Assembly: GCA_038326325.1 (NCBI GenBank) | Contig: JBBQJW010000006.1 | Span: 62,001-126,000 of the forward strand | Length of the DNA stretch: 64,000 nucleotides | Source of the DNA: UBA10324 sp038326325 | Lineage (GTDB): Bacteria > Bacteroidota > Bacteroidia > Chitinophagales > UBA10324 | Direction: 5' to 3' | Shown: positions 8,908-16,757 of the stretch, piece by piece | Layout of the letters: every line of letters starts with the position of its first letter | Position numbering within the stretch: position 1 is the stretch's first letter | The notes under the pieces: generated by a model | The model's database searches: none | What the model was told of the DNA's origin: nothing | Seen by the model: only the letters and a program-made list of their open reading frames with translations | Program-made: the position numbers and the translations under genes

Positions 8908-9033
8908 TTATTCCTTCACAATTTTCTGAGCAGAAGTACCAAAGGGTGTAACAGTCTTCAAAAGATAAATACCTGAAGCAAGAAAAGATAAATCAAGTGC
9001 GTGGTGCAGGGGTTCAGCAATCAGGAATCTGAT
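8908..9033 (-). pseudogene. Relic of a T9SS C-terminal sorting domain
   Basis: On the minus strand an open stretch of 41 codons ends in a stop at 8908. It reads as the last part of a type A T9SS sorting domain: LDLSFLASGIYLLKT, then a short linker and QKIVKE at the end, the same pattern as the intact sorting domains elsewhere in this window. It begins directly after an in-frame TGA, has no start codon and no upstream body. The rest of the 345-bp gap (8741-9085) shows no intact gene. It is therefore the tail of a decayed or deleted surface-protein gene. Confidence 0.7.
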
Positions 9034-9085
9034 TCAATAAAAAAAATCATTGATACAATCTTAGAATTAATTTCGTTCTTTAAAG

Positions 9086-9715
9086 ATGAATTGGGTTATA
9101 AAAATTTTACTTGTCATAGGAGGGCTGATAATCCTTTTTTTTCTCCTTCTGAATTTATTTATCGGAGAAGCATTTGGTCCCATTACAAAAACAAAAAAAA
9201 TTAAACTTGATAAAATCAGAACCTTGAATTGCGAGGAAACATACAACGCAGATATGGCAGCTGTTTTTTATGATGTGAAATTCACACTCGAAAGCAAATC
9301 AGGAAAAAATCTGGAGATGGGATGGTGTTCATTTGATAATGAAAACTGGAAAATTCAGTTGCATTGCTATCAAATTGGCAACTGGATTGTTTTATCAGTA
9401 AGAGAAGAACCATGCGCAAAGATTTTATTCGCCAATGAGTTAACCCGGGAAACAAATGATACTGTGTTATCGCCACAAAATCTTCGGTACGATAGTCTTG
9501 GGATGTCTATGTATTCAGACTTTCCCACCTGGGTATTCTATGGTGAAACACAAATTGATTCTATAAAAAATAACAAACTGTTTGTTTTGTATAAATATCG
9601 TATTGGTGAGTATCAGCCATTTAAATTTTATAAACAAACAATAGAATATCTCATTGTTGATGGATGCCTGAAGGAAGAAAGAATTTTTGAAAGAAAGGAA
9701 ACAAATCCATATTGA
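9086..9715 (+). CDS. Hypothetical membrane-anchored protein
   Basis: A 209-residue protein with one strong N-terminal membrane segment (about residues 5-27, rich in I and L) with no lipobox, so probably an uncleaved anchor with a periplasmic domain of about 180 residues. The outer part is mixed beta and polar with several Trp and Cys residues. No known family is recognised. It stands alone between the T9SS relic and the deoxyhypusine-synthase-like gene; an overlapping 9001-9204 frame is a shadow. Confidence 0.65.
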   Translation: MNWVIKILLVIGGLIILFFLLLNLFIGEAFGPITKTKKIKLDKIRTLNCEETYNADMAAVFYDVKFTLESKSGKNLEMGWCSFDNENWKIQLHCYQIGNWIVLSVREEPCAKILFANELTRETNDTVLSPQNLRYDSLGMSMYSDFPTWVFYGETQIDSIKNNKLFVLYKYRIGEYQPFKFYKQTIEYLIVDGCLKEERIFERKETNPY

Positions 9716-9933
9716 ATTCTTCCTTAATAAATATTCTCACCGCAAAATATTCAGCTGAATATTCTTTGCAAAAGAACCCGTACGCTGATTTATTTCTTCA
9801 CAATTTTTTCACTAAAAATGAAAAAATGGAGTTTGCAAAAAACCTTAACAGAAATATTAAAACCGAAAACCAAATCCTATTTAATGGTTGCAGTGTTTAA
9901 TTACATTAGCCCTCTCAAAAAAAATCAGAAGCG

Positions 9934-10905
9934 ATGAAAGGCCCCATCTCACAGTTCATAGAAAAACACTACCGCCACTTTAACTCTGCAGCATTGGTTG
10001 ATGCGGCAAAAGGATATGAAACACATTTACTCGAAGGAGGAAAAATGATGGTGACACTTGCAGGCGCGATGAGCACCGCCGAGTTAGGAATTTCATTCGC
10101 CGAAATGATTCGCGCAGGAAAGGTGGATATTATTTCGTGCACCGGTGCCAACCTCGAAGAAGACATTATGAATCTCGTCGCGCATTCGCACTATAAGCGT
10201 GTTCCAAACTATCGCGATTTAAGTCCGCAAGACGAATGGAATTTATTAGAGAACCATTACAACCGTGTAACGGATACCTGCATTCCTGAAGAAGAAGCGT
10301 TTCGTCGTTTGCAAAAACACATCCATAAAATATGGAAAGATGCTGAGACAAGTGGTGAAAGATATTTTCCGCACGAATACATGTACAAGATTTTATTGAG
10401 TAGCGAACTGGAACAGTATTACGAAATTGACCCGAAGAACTCGTGGATGCTGGCAGCCGCACAAAAAAATATTCCCATCGTTGTTCCCGGTTGGGAAGAT
10501 AGTACTATGGGAAACATATTCGCATCGTATTGCATCAAAGGCGAACTGAATGCCTCAACCATGAAGAGCGGCATTGAATACATGGTGTGGCTGAGCGATT
10601 GGTATCGCAAAAATTCCGGCGGTAAGGGAGTTGGATTCTTTCAGATTGGTGGCGGCATTGCAGGCGACTTTCCTATTTGTGTTGTACCCATGATGTATCA
10701 GGATTTAGAGTGGCACGATGTACCATTCTGGAGTTACTTCTGTCAGATAAGCGACAGTACCACTTCGTACGGCAGCTATAGCGGCGCGGTTCCCAACGAA
10801 AAAATTACATGGGGGAAACTCGATATCAATACGCCTAAGTTTATTGTTGAAAGTGATGCGACCATTGTCGCGCCATTGATGTTTGCTTATTTGCTTGGCT
10901 GGTAA
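9934..10905 (+). CDS. Deoxyhypusine synthase-like protein lacking the catalytic lysine
   Basis: A 323-residue member of the deoxyhypusine synthase (DHS) family. Visible are the NAD-domain segments IISCTGANLEED (about 68-79), an FFQIGGGIAGDFPI stretch (about 234-247) and the C-terminal SGAVPNEKITWGKL block followed by the VESDATIVAPLM end. In eukaryotic DHS the GGG motif is followed closely by the Lys that forms the enzyme-butylamine intermediate (GGGxxKHH). Here that position is not Lys. Bacteria have no eIF5A, and bacterial relatives are thought to act on polyamines (homospermidine synthase-like) or have unknown roles. It is a single gene, and the substrate is undetermined. Confidence 0.88.
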   Translation: MKGPISQFIEKHYRHFNSAALVDAAKGYETHLLEGGKMMVTLAGAMSTAELGISFAEMIRAGKVDIISCTGANLEEDIMNLVAHSHYKRVPNYRDLSPQDEWNLLENHYNRVTDTCIPEEEAFRRLQKHIHKIWKDAETSGERYFPHEYMYKILLSSELEQYYEIDPKNSWMLAAAQKNIPIVVPGWEDSTMGNIFASYCIKGELNASTMKSGIEYMVWLSDWYRKNSGGKGVGFFQIGGGIAGDFPICVVPMMYQDLEWHDVPFWSYFCQISDSTTSYGSYSGAVPNEKITWGKLDINTPKFIVESDATIVAPLMFAYLLGW

Positions 10906-11099
10906 GCAACAGTTGCTCATACTAATTTGCAGTTAAAATATTGGGGAGTGCCACCATTTTTTGAATACAAAAAATGCTGTCCGGCTTTACACTGCAATTT
11001 TTTTATTGATTACAATAAAAAGATTTCCGTTTCAATCCGTCACCCAAGCAAAAAAAGGTGAATAAATCCTTATCATAATTTCTAATCTATTATTGCATT

Positions 11100-11675
11100 A
11101 TGGAAAATGTAATGGATTCAACAAATGTCAATGCAACAATAAAATGCTGGGTTGATTTGTATTCCGACCAGCTTTATTCATGGGCATTTTTCAAAACATC
11201 ATCTAAAGAAACCGCTGAAGATTTAGTGCAGGAAACTTTTCTCGCCTCTGTTCAGGCATTTGAAAAATTCGAAAGCAAAAGCAATCCTAAAACATGGCTC
11301 TTCGCAATTCTCAGTAATAAAATAAACGATTACCATCGCATTAATTTTCGTAAGCCAACTGTAACCAACTCCTCCATTTTCGAAATCTTCTTCGACGAAT
11401 ATGAGGAATGGAAAAAAAAGGAAAGACCCAAAGATTGGTCTGAAGAAAATAATCATCTCCTTGATGATTCAGAATTTCAAAACACCTTGCAAAACTGTTT
11501 AGGCAAATTACCTTCAAATTGGTATTCAGCAGTTCAGTTAAAATTTATCGAAGAAAAAAAAGGCGAACTCATTTGTCAGGAATTAGGAATTGCTCCGACT
11601 AATTTTTGGCAAATCCTTCACAGAGCCAAATTGCAATTAAGAAAATGTTTAGAGATACACTGGTTTAAAAAATAG
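11100..11675 (+). CDS. ECF-type RNA polymerase sigma factor
   Basis: A 191-residue group IV sigma factor. Region 2 is seen at about residues 20-80 (AEDLVQETFLASVQAF, KTWLFAILSNKINDYHR) and region 4 at about 125-185 (LGKLPSNWYSAVQLKF, then a helix-turn-helix ending RAKLQLRKCLE). It directs RNA polymerase to a dedicated promoter class. A small anti-sigma-like gene follows after 4 bases, the usual arrangement for a membrane- or redox-sensing pair. Three promoter-like sites with identical spacing occur within 5 kb downstream and are the best candidates for its targets. No copy of that site is visible before the sigma gene itself. Confidence 0.92.
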   Translation: MENVMDSTNVNATIKCWVDLYSDQLYSWAFFKTSSKETAEDLVQETFLASVQAFEKFESKSNPKTWLFAILSNKINDYHRINFRKPTVTNSSIFEIFFDEYEEWKKKERPKDWSEENNHLLDDSEFQNTLQNCLGKLPSNWYSAVQLKFIEEKKGELICQELGIAPTNFWQILHRAKLQLRKCLEIHWFKK

Positions 11676-11679
11676 AATA

Positions 11680-11940
11680 ATGAAAAAACTGATGCACCTT
11701 TTCATGCTTTCGTGTAAGAAAGCTTCAGCATTGATTGATAAAAAATCTTTGATAAAACTTTCATTGAAAGAAAATATTATGCTCACCATGCACAAAAGCA
11801 TATGTGATGCATGCACTGCCTATGAAAAGCAAAGTAAACTGCTCGATAAATTTTTGCATAATCATATTCATAACTCCGAAGAAAATATTCCTGTGATTGA
11901 AAATAATGAACTGAAAGAAAAAATTATCTCCAAATTATGA
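11680..11940 (+). CDS. Small zinc-finger-like anti-sigma factor
   Basis: An 86-residue soluble protein with LSCKKASALIDKK near the N-terminus and H-x3-CDAC (near residues 38-45). This Cys...His..CxxC pattern is that of the zinc-binding anti-sigma domain found in small proteins paired with ECF sigma factors in Bacteroidota. There is no membrane segment, so sensing would be cytoplasmic, perhaps thiol or metal based (inference). It starts 4 bases after the sigma gene and is surely co-transcribed. Confidence 0.75.
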   Translation: MKKLMHLFMLSCKKASALIDKKSLIKLSLKENIMLTMHKSICDACTAYEKQSKLLDKFLHNHIHNSEENIPVIENNELKEKIISKL

Positions 11941-12000
11941 AACTCAGGACGATTACTTCGTCAATAGCGGATATGGAAATATAAAATGCACATTCAATCA

Positions 12001-12612
12001 ATGAAAAAAATTATTGCAGTGAATCTTTTTATATTTTTTTTAATCATCGGGAGCAATTCTTTCGCTCAACAAAGCCCGGTTCTAGGAAATTTTTATTTAT
12101 TTGAAAGTAATGCTAAAATTTATTTGAACTGGAGCATAGTTTCAGGTAGCACATGTAACGGAATAAAAATATTTCGTTCTATCGACAGTACGAATTTTTA
12201 TGAGATTGGAAAAATTGAAGGGATATGTGGAAATATTTATTCAGAACAGTTTTACAATTTTATTGATGATAATCCCGTAAAAAATAAATGCAATTTTTAT
12301 AAATTGGAATTAGGAAATTCCGGCTCGTCGGAAATTATTTCAATTGAAATAATCGGTATTGAAAAGAACGGCTTTCAATTGCGACCAAATCCGATTGTAA
12401 GGAATGCGAAACTTTATTTTGATAATGTGGGGCATGAGCAAAATAAATTAGTAGTATTTAAAAATGACGGAACTATCGTTTTTGAATTAACTACACGAGA
12501 ATCTTTTTTTGATATTTCAGGTCAAAACCTCTCATCTGCACTTTACCTTTTTTATATTTCGGCTATTAATAATTCTATAAAGGTCAAAGGCGAATTTTTA
12601 GTATCCCATTAG
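12001..12612 (+). CDS. Small secreted protein with T9SS sorting domain
   Basis: A 203-residue protein: signal peptide (MKKIIAVNLF...SFAQQ), a fibronectin-type-III-like beta region (about 30-115, with the LNWSI..G and FYKLEL pattern), then a degenerate T9SS C-terminal domain (LRPNPI... to the KVKGEFLVSH end). An ATG at 11986 is in frame, but the start at 12001 gives a normal signal peptide. Probably surface-exposed or released. It follows the anti-sigma gene by 60 bases in the same direction and might be read through from it. Confidence 0.7.
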   Translation: MKKIIAVNLFIFFLIIGSNSFAQQSPVLGNFYLFESNAKIYLNWSIVSGSTCNGIKIFRSIDSTNFYEIGKIEGICGNIYSEQFYNFIDDNPVKNKCNFYKLELGNSGSSEIISIEIIGIEKNGFQLRPNPIVRNAKLYFDNVGHEQNKLVVFKNDGTIVFELTTRESFFDISGQNLSSALYLFYISAINNSIKVKGEFLVSH

Positions 12613-12638
12613 GAAAAAATATTTTTTAATATATTATT

Positions 12639-12664
12639 GTCAGGTTTAGTCCAATTGCCCGACT
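12639..12664 (+). promoter_or_regulatory. Putative ECF promoter GTCAGGTTT-N12-CGACT, copy 1
   Basis: GTCAGGTTT at 12639-12647, a 12-base spacer, then CGACT at 12660-12664, 25 bases before the ATG at 12690. The same two boxes with exactly 12 bases between them occur at 13725 and 15986. Box lengths and spacing resemble -35 and -10 elements of ECF sigma factors. Confidence 0.65.
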
Positions 12665-12689
12665 AATCAGAAACAAAATTAACTAAACA

Positions 12690-13697
12690 ATGAAAAAATT
12701 CAACCTGCTAACAGCATTAACATTTTTAATTTTAGCTCAACCGGTGCTTTCACAAGTTCCGAAAAAAATTGTAGTTGAACATTTTACAAATACAAATTGC
12801 GGTAACTGCTCATCAAGAAATCCCGGCTTTTACACAAACCTCAACAGCCAAACCGGAGTGTTACACTTAGCAATCCATCCAAGTGCTCCTTATGCAAGTT
12901 GTTTGCTATATCAGCAAAACGCAACCGATAACGATGCACGAACAAATTATTACGGTATTTACGGAAGCACTCCTCGACTTGTAATCAACGGAACCGTAAT
13001 TTCATCAGGCGCTAATTATTCGAACAGTTCCATTTTTACTCCTTATCAATCATTAACTTCTCCGGTAAGTATTCGAATTGTGCAACAAAAATTTGGAACT
13101 GATTCAATTCGTTCCACTGTTATAATTAAAACTGAAGCCGCCAATTCACTAACAGGTCTGTCGTTGTTTGTAGCGCTTGCTGAAGACAGTGTTTTTTATA
13201 CTGGCGGAAATAGTGAACCTATTCACTTTGATGTATTTCGAAAATCGTTGAGCGCTGTAACAGGAGATGCTGTAACACTCGCAACTACTGTTGGCGATTC
13301 TGTTATGTACACCTTCTCTTCTGCTTCAAATGCGGTATGGAATTTTTCAAGAATTTATTCGCTTGTAATTTTGCAGGAAACAGCAACTAAAAATTTGGTT
13401 CAGGCAGAAGCAGTTTCGCCTTTGGAAGGAGTAGTAACTACAGGCATCAGTAATAATATTAAACAAATTGAAGCAAGCGTATTTCCAAACCCAACCGATA
13501 ATTTTTTAACCGTGCAATTTAATGAAGCAACACACGCAACAATTACAGTAACTGATATTGACGGAAAATTGATTATGCAAAAAGCAATTTCACAAAATCA
13601 ATTTAAGTTGGATATTTCTTCATTGCCAAAAGCAATTTATCTGATAAACATTAAAACAGAAAAAGGCGAATTCAATCAAAAATTTATTAAGCAATAA
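12690..13697 (+). CDS. Omp28-related secreted protein with T9SS sorting domain
   Basis: A 335-residue protein with a signal peptide (to about residue 21). It is followed by an Omp28-like thioredoxin-fold region beginning KKIVVEHFTNTNCGNCSSRNP, where CGNC is a CxxC in the place of a thioredoxin active site. YGSTPRLVING further on is the cis-Pro-type loop. The C-terminus (from about 260) is a standard T9SS domain with VFPNPTDN and LPKAIYLINI..., so the protein is exported to the cell surface. It is preceded by a putative ECF promoter, so it is probably a target of the nearby sigma factor. A role in disulfide or stress chemistry is an inference. Confidence 0.82.
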   Translation: MKKFNLLTALTFLILAQPVLSQVPKKIVVEHFTNTNCGNCSSRNPGFYTNLNSQTGVLHLAIHPSAPYASCLLYQQNATDNDARTNYYGIYGSTPRLVINGTVISSGANYSNSSIFTPYQSLTSPVSIRIVQQKFGTDSIRSTVIIKTEAANSLTGLSLFVALAEDSVFYTGGNSEPIHFDVFRKSLSAVTGDAVTLATTVGDSVMYTFSSASNAVWNFSRIYSLVILQETATKNLVQAEAVSPLEGVVTTGISNNIKQIEASVFPNPTDNFLTVQFNEATHATITVTDIDGKLIMQKAISQNQFKLDISSLPKAIYLINIKTEKGEFNQKFIKQ

Positions 13698-13724
13698 ATT
13701 TTCTCAAAAAAATTCAAAGAGTTT

Positions 13725-13750
13725 GTCAGGTTTCAAAACTTACAACGACT
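13725..13750 (+). promoter_or_regulatory. Putative ECF promoter GTCAGGTTT-N12-CGACT, copy 2
   Basis: GTCAGGTTT at 13725-13733 and CGACT at 13746-13750 with 12 bases between, 47 bases before the ATG at 13798. Same boxes and spacing as at 12639 and 15986. Confidence 0.7.
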
Positions 13751-13797
13751 GTTTACATGTAGATCAAATTTCAAAAACAATTAAACAAACAAACAAA

Positions 13798-14157
13798 ATG
13801 AAAAAAGTAATTCTTGCAATCGCAGTCATGTTCAGCATTTCAGTTGCTGCTAATGCTCAAACAACTAAGGACACCAAAAGTTGTTCTTCCAAAACCGGAA
13901 TGAAGGATGGTGTAATGATGATGGACAACAAAGCCATGTTGTGCAGCAAAGACAAATGCGGACCGTTAACTGAAACCTACACTTGCAGCGATGGATGCAA
14001 GGTTTCAACTGACGGTACAATTACAAAGCCCGATGGTTCAACAATGAAATTGATGAATGGCAACATGATTGGCAAAGACGGAAAAGTTACCATGATTCCT
14101 CATGGTGAGAAAGGACATGTGTGCGGCGACAGTTGTCCGATGCATAGTAAAATGTAA
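13798..14157 (+). CDS. Secreted DUF6799-type protein, Cys- and Met-rich
   Basis: A 119-residue protein with a signal peptide ending ..ANAQ. The mature part has the KDGVMMMDNKAML and DGTITKPDGSTMKLMNGN repeats of the DUF6799 group. It is rich in Cys, Met and His (KSCSSK, CSKDKCG, CSDGCK, VCGDSCPMHSKM), suggesting metal binding or disulfides (inference). The start at 13798 is chosen over 13723 because the earlier stretch contains the promoter and encodes no signal peptide. It is followed by a strong terminator, so it is monocistronic. Confidence 0.75.
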   Translation: MKKVILAIAVMFSISVAANAQTTKDTKSCSSKTGMKDGVMMMDNKAMLCSKDKCGPLTETYTCSDGCKVSTDGTITKPDGSTMKLMNGNMIGKDGKVTMIPHGEKGHVCGDSCPMHSKM

Positions 14158-14163
14158 TTTATT

Positions 14164-14203
14164 AAATCGGGAACAACTGTTACAGTTGTTCCCGATTTTT
14201 TTT
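14164..14203 (+). terminator. Strong terminator with CTGTTACAG at the apex
   Basis: A perfect 17-bp inverted repeat, AAATCGGGAACAACTGT / ACAGTTGTTCCCGATTT, around one central T, followed by eight T. It ends the DUF6799 gene. The apex is the window's over-represented word CTGTTACAG. Confidence 0.88.
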
Positions 14204-14225
14204 CAAGCAATTAAAAAATAAGAAC

Positions 14226-14666
14226 ATGAACAAAAAATTATTTCTCTTCATTCCTGTACTCGCAATAATTTTTGCCTTCGCAGCAAATCGCCCCGCCGAT
14301 AATTCAAACGATGAAATTAATTTTTTCAAAGGGACATGGAACGAAGCTCTAAAAAAATCCGCCGATGAAAACAAACCCATCTTCCTCGATGTTTCTACAA
14401 GTTGGTGTATGTGGTGTAAAATTTTAAAACACAAAACATTCACAGACCCCGATGTGGCAAAATATTATAACGCCAATTTTATCAATGTAGAAATAGATGC
14501 CGAAGTAGGCGAAGGAGTTTTAATTGCACAGCAATATCAGGTTTCAAGTTACCCATCTCTATTCGTAATTAATAAAAATCAGAAAATAATACTTGCTCAA
14601 AATGGTTATATCGGTGCCGATAGTTTTATTGAATTCGGAAAATCAGCAATAGCTAAATCAAATTAA
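14226..14666 (+). CDS. Thioredoxin-fold periplasmic protein
   Basis: A 146-residue protein with an N-terminal hydrophobic export signal (to about residue 21) and a thioredoxin-like domain. It carries the active-site CMWC in DVSTSWCMWCKILK, then FINVEID and the cis-Pro loop VSSYPSLFVI. It resembles the thioredoxin-like domains used with DsbD-type or DUF255 proteins, so it is probably a periplasmic disulfide reductant. It lies downstream of the DUF6799 terminator with no ECF-type box of its own, and 52 bases before the DUF547 gene. Confidence 0.82.
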   Translation: MNKKLFLFIPVLAIIFAFAANRPADNSNDEINFFKGTWNEALKKSADENKPIFLDVSTSWCMWCKILKHKTFTDPDVAKYYNANFINVEIDAEVGEGVLIAQQYQVSSYPSLFVINKNQKIILAQNGYIGADSFIEFGKSAIAKSN

Positions 14667-14718
14667 AATACTCACTTCAAAAAAATCATCCATAACAAAA
14701 TAAGAAAATAAAGGATTC

Positions 14719-15507
14719 TTGAAGCGTTTAATTATTGCAACTTCCGCTATTTTAATCATCATCATTATTATCTGGATTGTTTGTGCAATTCCTCTGAATA
14801 AAAAAAACACATTGACTCCTGATTTCCAACTTATAAGTTTATCAGGTAAGCTTCTTTATAAAGTAAAAGCTGACGAAAATCCTGATAGTATAATAAATGC
14901 TTTAGCTGCTTTAAATATAAATGATGTGAATGCCGGACTTAGTAACGACATAGCCCGAAAAACTTTTTGGATAAATATTTACAACGCCTTCTTTCAGATT
15001 CTTTCATCAAGGGACAGTGAAGATCAATCAATTATCTTTTCAAGAAAAGCAATAAACATTGCAGGAATAAAATTTACTCTCGATGATATTGAACATGGAA
15101 TACTCCGTAAATTCCGAAATAAATACAGTATGGGATATCTGCCACAGTTTTGCCCTTCACGACTTATAAAACTATTATGTGTTACAGCTATTGATTACCG
15201 AATTCATTTTGCTTTGAACTGCGGAGCAAAAAGTTGTCCGCCAATTGCATTTTATAATTATGACTCACTTGACGAACAATTAAATACCGCTACTCAATCT
15301 TTTCTTAACAGTGAAACTCGAGTTGATACCACATTGAAAGAAGTTCGTGTTACAAAGATTATGAAATGGTTCAAAGCTGATTTCGGCGGTACAGTGGGAA
15401 TAAAAAAAATATTAAAACAAAATCTTGGAAAAGATTTTACGGCTTATTCAATTGAATACAGTGATTACAATTGGAAAACCTTACTAAAAAATTTCAACCC
15501 TAATTAA
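14719..15507 (+). CDS. DUF547 domain protein
   Basis: A 262-residue protein with an N-terminal membrane segment (about residues 4-25, a run of Ile) and a DUF547 domain with its hallmark FWINIYNAFF (near 77) and HFALNCGAKSCPPI (near 170). DUF547 shows distant likeness to transglutaminase/papain folds, and no activity is established. The start is a TTG at 14719 with AAAGGA about 6 bases upstream; no ATG fits. Probably anchored in the inner membrane facing the periplasm. It follows the thioredoxin gene in the same direction. Confidence 0.82.
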   Translation: MKRLIIATSAILIIIIIIWIVCAIPLNKKNTLTPDFQLISLSGKLLYKVKADENPDSIINALAALNINDVNAGLSNDIARKTFWINIYNAFFQILSSRDSEDQSIIFSRKAINIAGIKFTLDDIEHGILRKFRNKYSMGYLPQFCPSRLIKLLCVTAIDYRIHFALNCGAKSCPPIAFYNYDSLDEQLNTATQSFLNSETRVDTTLKEVRVTKIMKWFKADFGGTVGIKKILKQNLGKDFTAYSIEYSDYNWKTLLKNFNPN

Positions 15508-15531
15508 TTCCTTGCTTTTCAAAAAGAATTA

Positions 15532-15864
15532 TTAGTTAATATTTTCAAGTATCGCCGCCATTCTGATTCCTGAATGACTTTTATGGTAAGTACAAATTCC
15601 GCTTTTAATTACAAGCACCTGAGGTGATTCGTGTTTCACTTTGTACATCGTTTCAATTTTACTCGAAACATTACGGTGATTTATTAAATCGAGAATATAA
15701 ATATCAACGGAAAGAGGTGTAACAGATTCTTCCAGTAATTCTTTTATCAAATGACTGGTTCCACATTTAATACTATGCTTGAACAGAACCTGTGGTTTGG
15801 AAAATGATAGTTCATTTATCCTGCTTAATTGTTCTTCTTCATTCAAAAGTTGCCAGTTTATCAT
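15532..15864 (-). CDS. ytxJ: Bacillithiol system redox-active protein YtxJ
   Basis: A 110-residue monothiol thioredoxin-like protein matching YtxJ: HSIKCGTSH (the active-site Cys), YILDLINHRNVS, HESPQVLVIKSG and SHSGI. YtxJ is thought to remove bacillithiol from proteins in the cytoplasm. It is convergent with DUF547 and divergent from the DUF6789-like gene. It lies beside a thioredoxin gene and the putative ECF-regulated genes, which hints at a thiol-stress neighbourhood (inference). Confidence 0.85.
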   Translation of the reverse strand: MINWQLLNEEEQLSRINELSFSKPQVLFKHSIKCGTSHLIKELLEESVTPLSVDIYILDLINHRNVSSKIETMYKVKHESPQVLVIKSGICTYHKSHSGIRMAAILENIN

Positions 15865-15985
15865 TTATACAATTTGTGCTATTAAGGAGTTTTAAAACGG
15901 AAAGGTTCAACCGGGACTTTAAATTCTTTAAATTATTTCTGGCAAGTGTAACAATTAACGAACCTGAAAATATTTCTAAATGTTT

Positions 15986-16011
15986 GTCAGGTTTTATAAA
16001 AGTCAACGACT
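15986..16011 (+). promoter_or_regulatory. Putative ECF promoter GTCAGGTTT-N12-CGACT, copy 3
   Basis: GTCAGGTTT at 15986-15994 and CGACT at 16007-16011, again 12 bases apart and 39 bases before the ATG at 16051. The last base of CGACT is followed by G here and in copy 2, extending the match to CGACTG. Confidence 0.7.
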
Positions 16012-16050
16012 GCTTGTTTGATAATAAATTTTTCAAACAATTATAAAATT

Positions 16051-16506
16051 ATGAATAACAAAATCACACAGTCAATCATCGGAGGAATATTAGGCACAAC
16101 CGCCATGACACTTGTAACACTCATTTCACCCATGATAGGCATGCCTAAAATGAGTGCGCCTGCAATGCTCTCAATGATAATGGGTTTTCCGATTGCAGTT
16201 GGATGGATGATGCACTTTATGATAGGAATAATTTTCGCATTCGCATATTCCTTCTTTGTTATCAATTGGCTAAATAAAATCAGCAGCACAATTTTAAGAG
16301 GAACCATCTTCGGTATAATCACATTCATTTTTGCAAAAATCACAATTGCAACAATGGGTGCAATGATTGGCGGCATACCTCCGATGAAAGGAAATATGAT
16401 GCTCATGATGGTTGGAAGTATAATTGGTCATATCATTTTTGGAATCATTGTAGTTATGTATATCTCAGCTTCTGTTTCAAAAAAAATTATTAATCCGGTA
16501 ATATAA
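16051..16506 (+). CDS. DUF6789-like integral membrane protein
   Basis: A 151-residue, very hydrophobic, Met-rich protein with about four membrane helices. The Gly-rich IIGGILGTTAMTLVTL at the start and the H-containing helices resemble the DUF6789 family. The start at 16051 is preferred over 16018 because it places the conserved NKITQSIIGG at the N-terminus and follows the promoter-like site by a normal leader. Single gene, probably driven by the ECF-type promoter. No function is known. Confidence 0.75.
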   Translation: MNNKITQSIIGGILGTTAMTLVTLISPMIGMPKMSAPAMLSMIMGFPIAVGWMMHFMIGIIFAFAYSFFVINWLNKISSTILRGTIFGIITFIFAKITIATMGAMIGGIPPMKGNMMLMMVGSIIGHIIFGIIVVMYISASVSKKIINPVI

Positions 16507-16757
16507 TTTTCTAAAAATATTTGGTTCTGACTGAGTCGTTGGTATTTCTAGTAAGTAAGCTTTCAGAGCTTAGGTTATCAAATGTGAGCACTCGTATATC
16601 AGTATGCTGCTATCCCATTACCGAAATAATATTCTGCAGCAATCAATCTGATGAGACGGAATTTTTATTGCTGAGTATTTTTTTAGAAAGAGGAATTTGT
16701 TTTCGATGAATAAACTTCAGAGTTGATTTATACATTCGTCAAACCAAAAATTCTCTC

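Noticed and set aside
9712..9900. 62-codon frame after the orphan membrane protein
   Set aside because: It starts with TTG inside the previous gene's end, has no recognisable features and a bias like intergenic DNA.
16521..16709. 62-codon frame before the CotH gene
   Set aside because: No ribosome-binding context, no family and a composition typical of a chance frame; the 251-bp gap is left without a gene.
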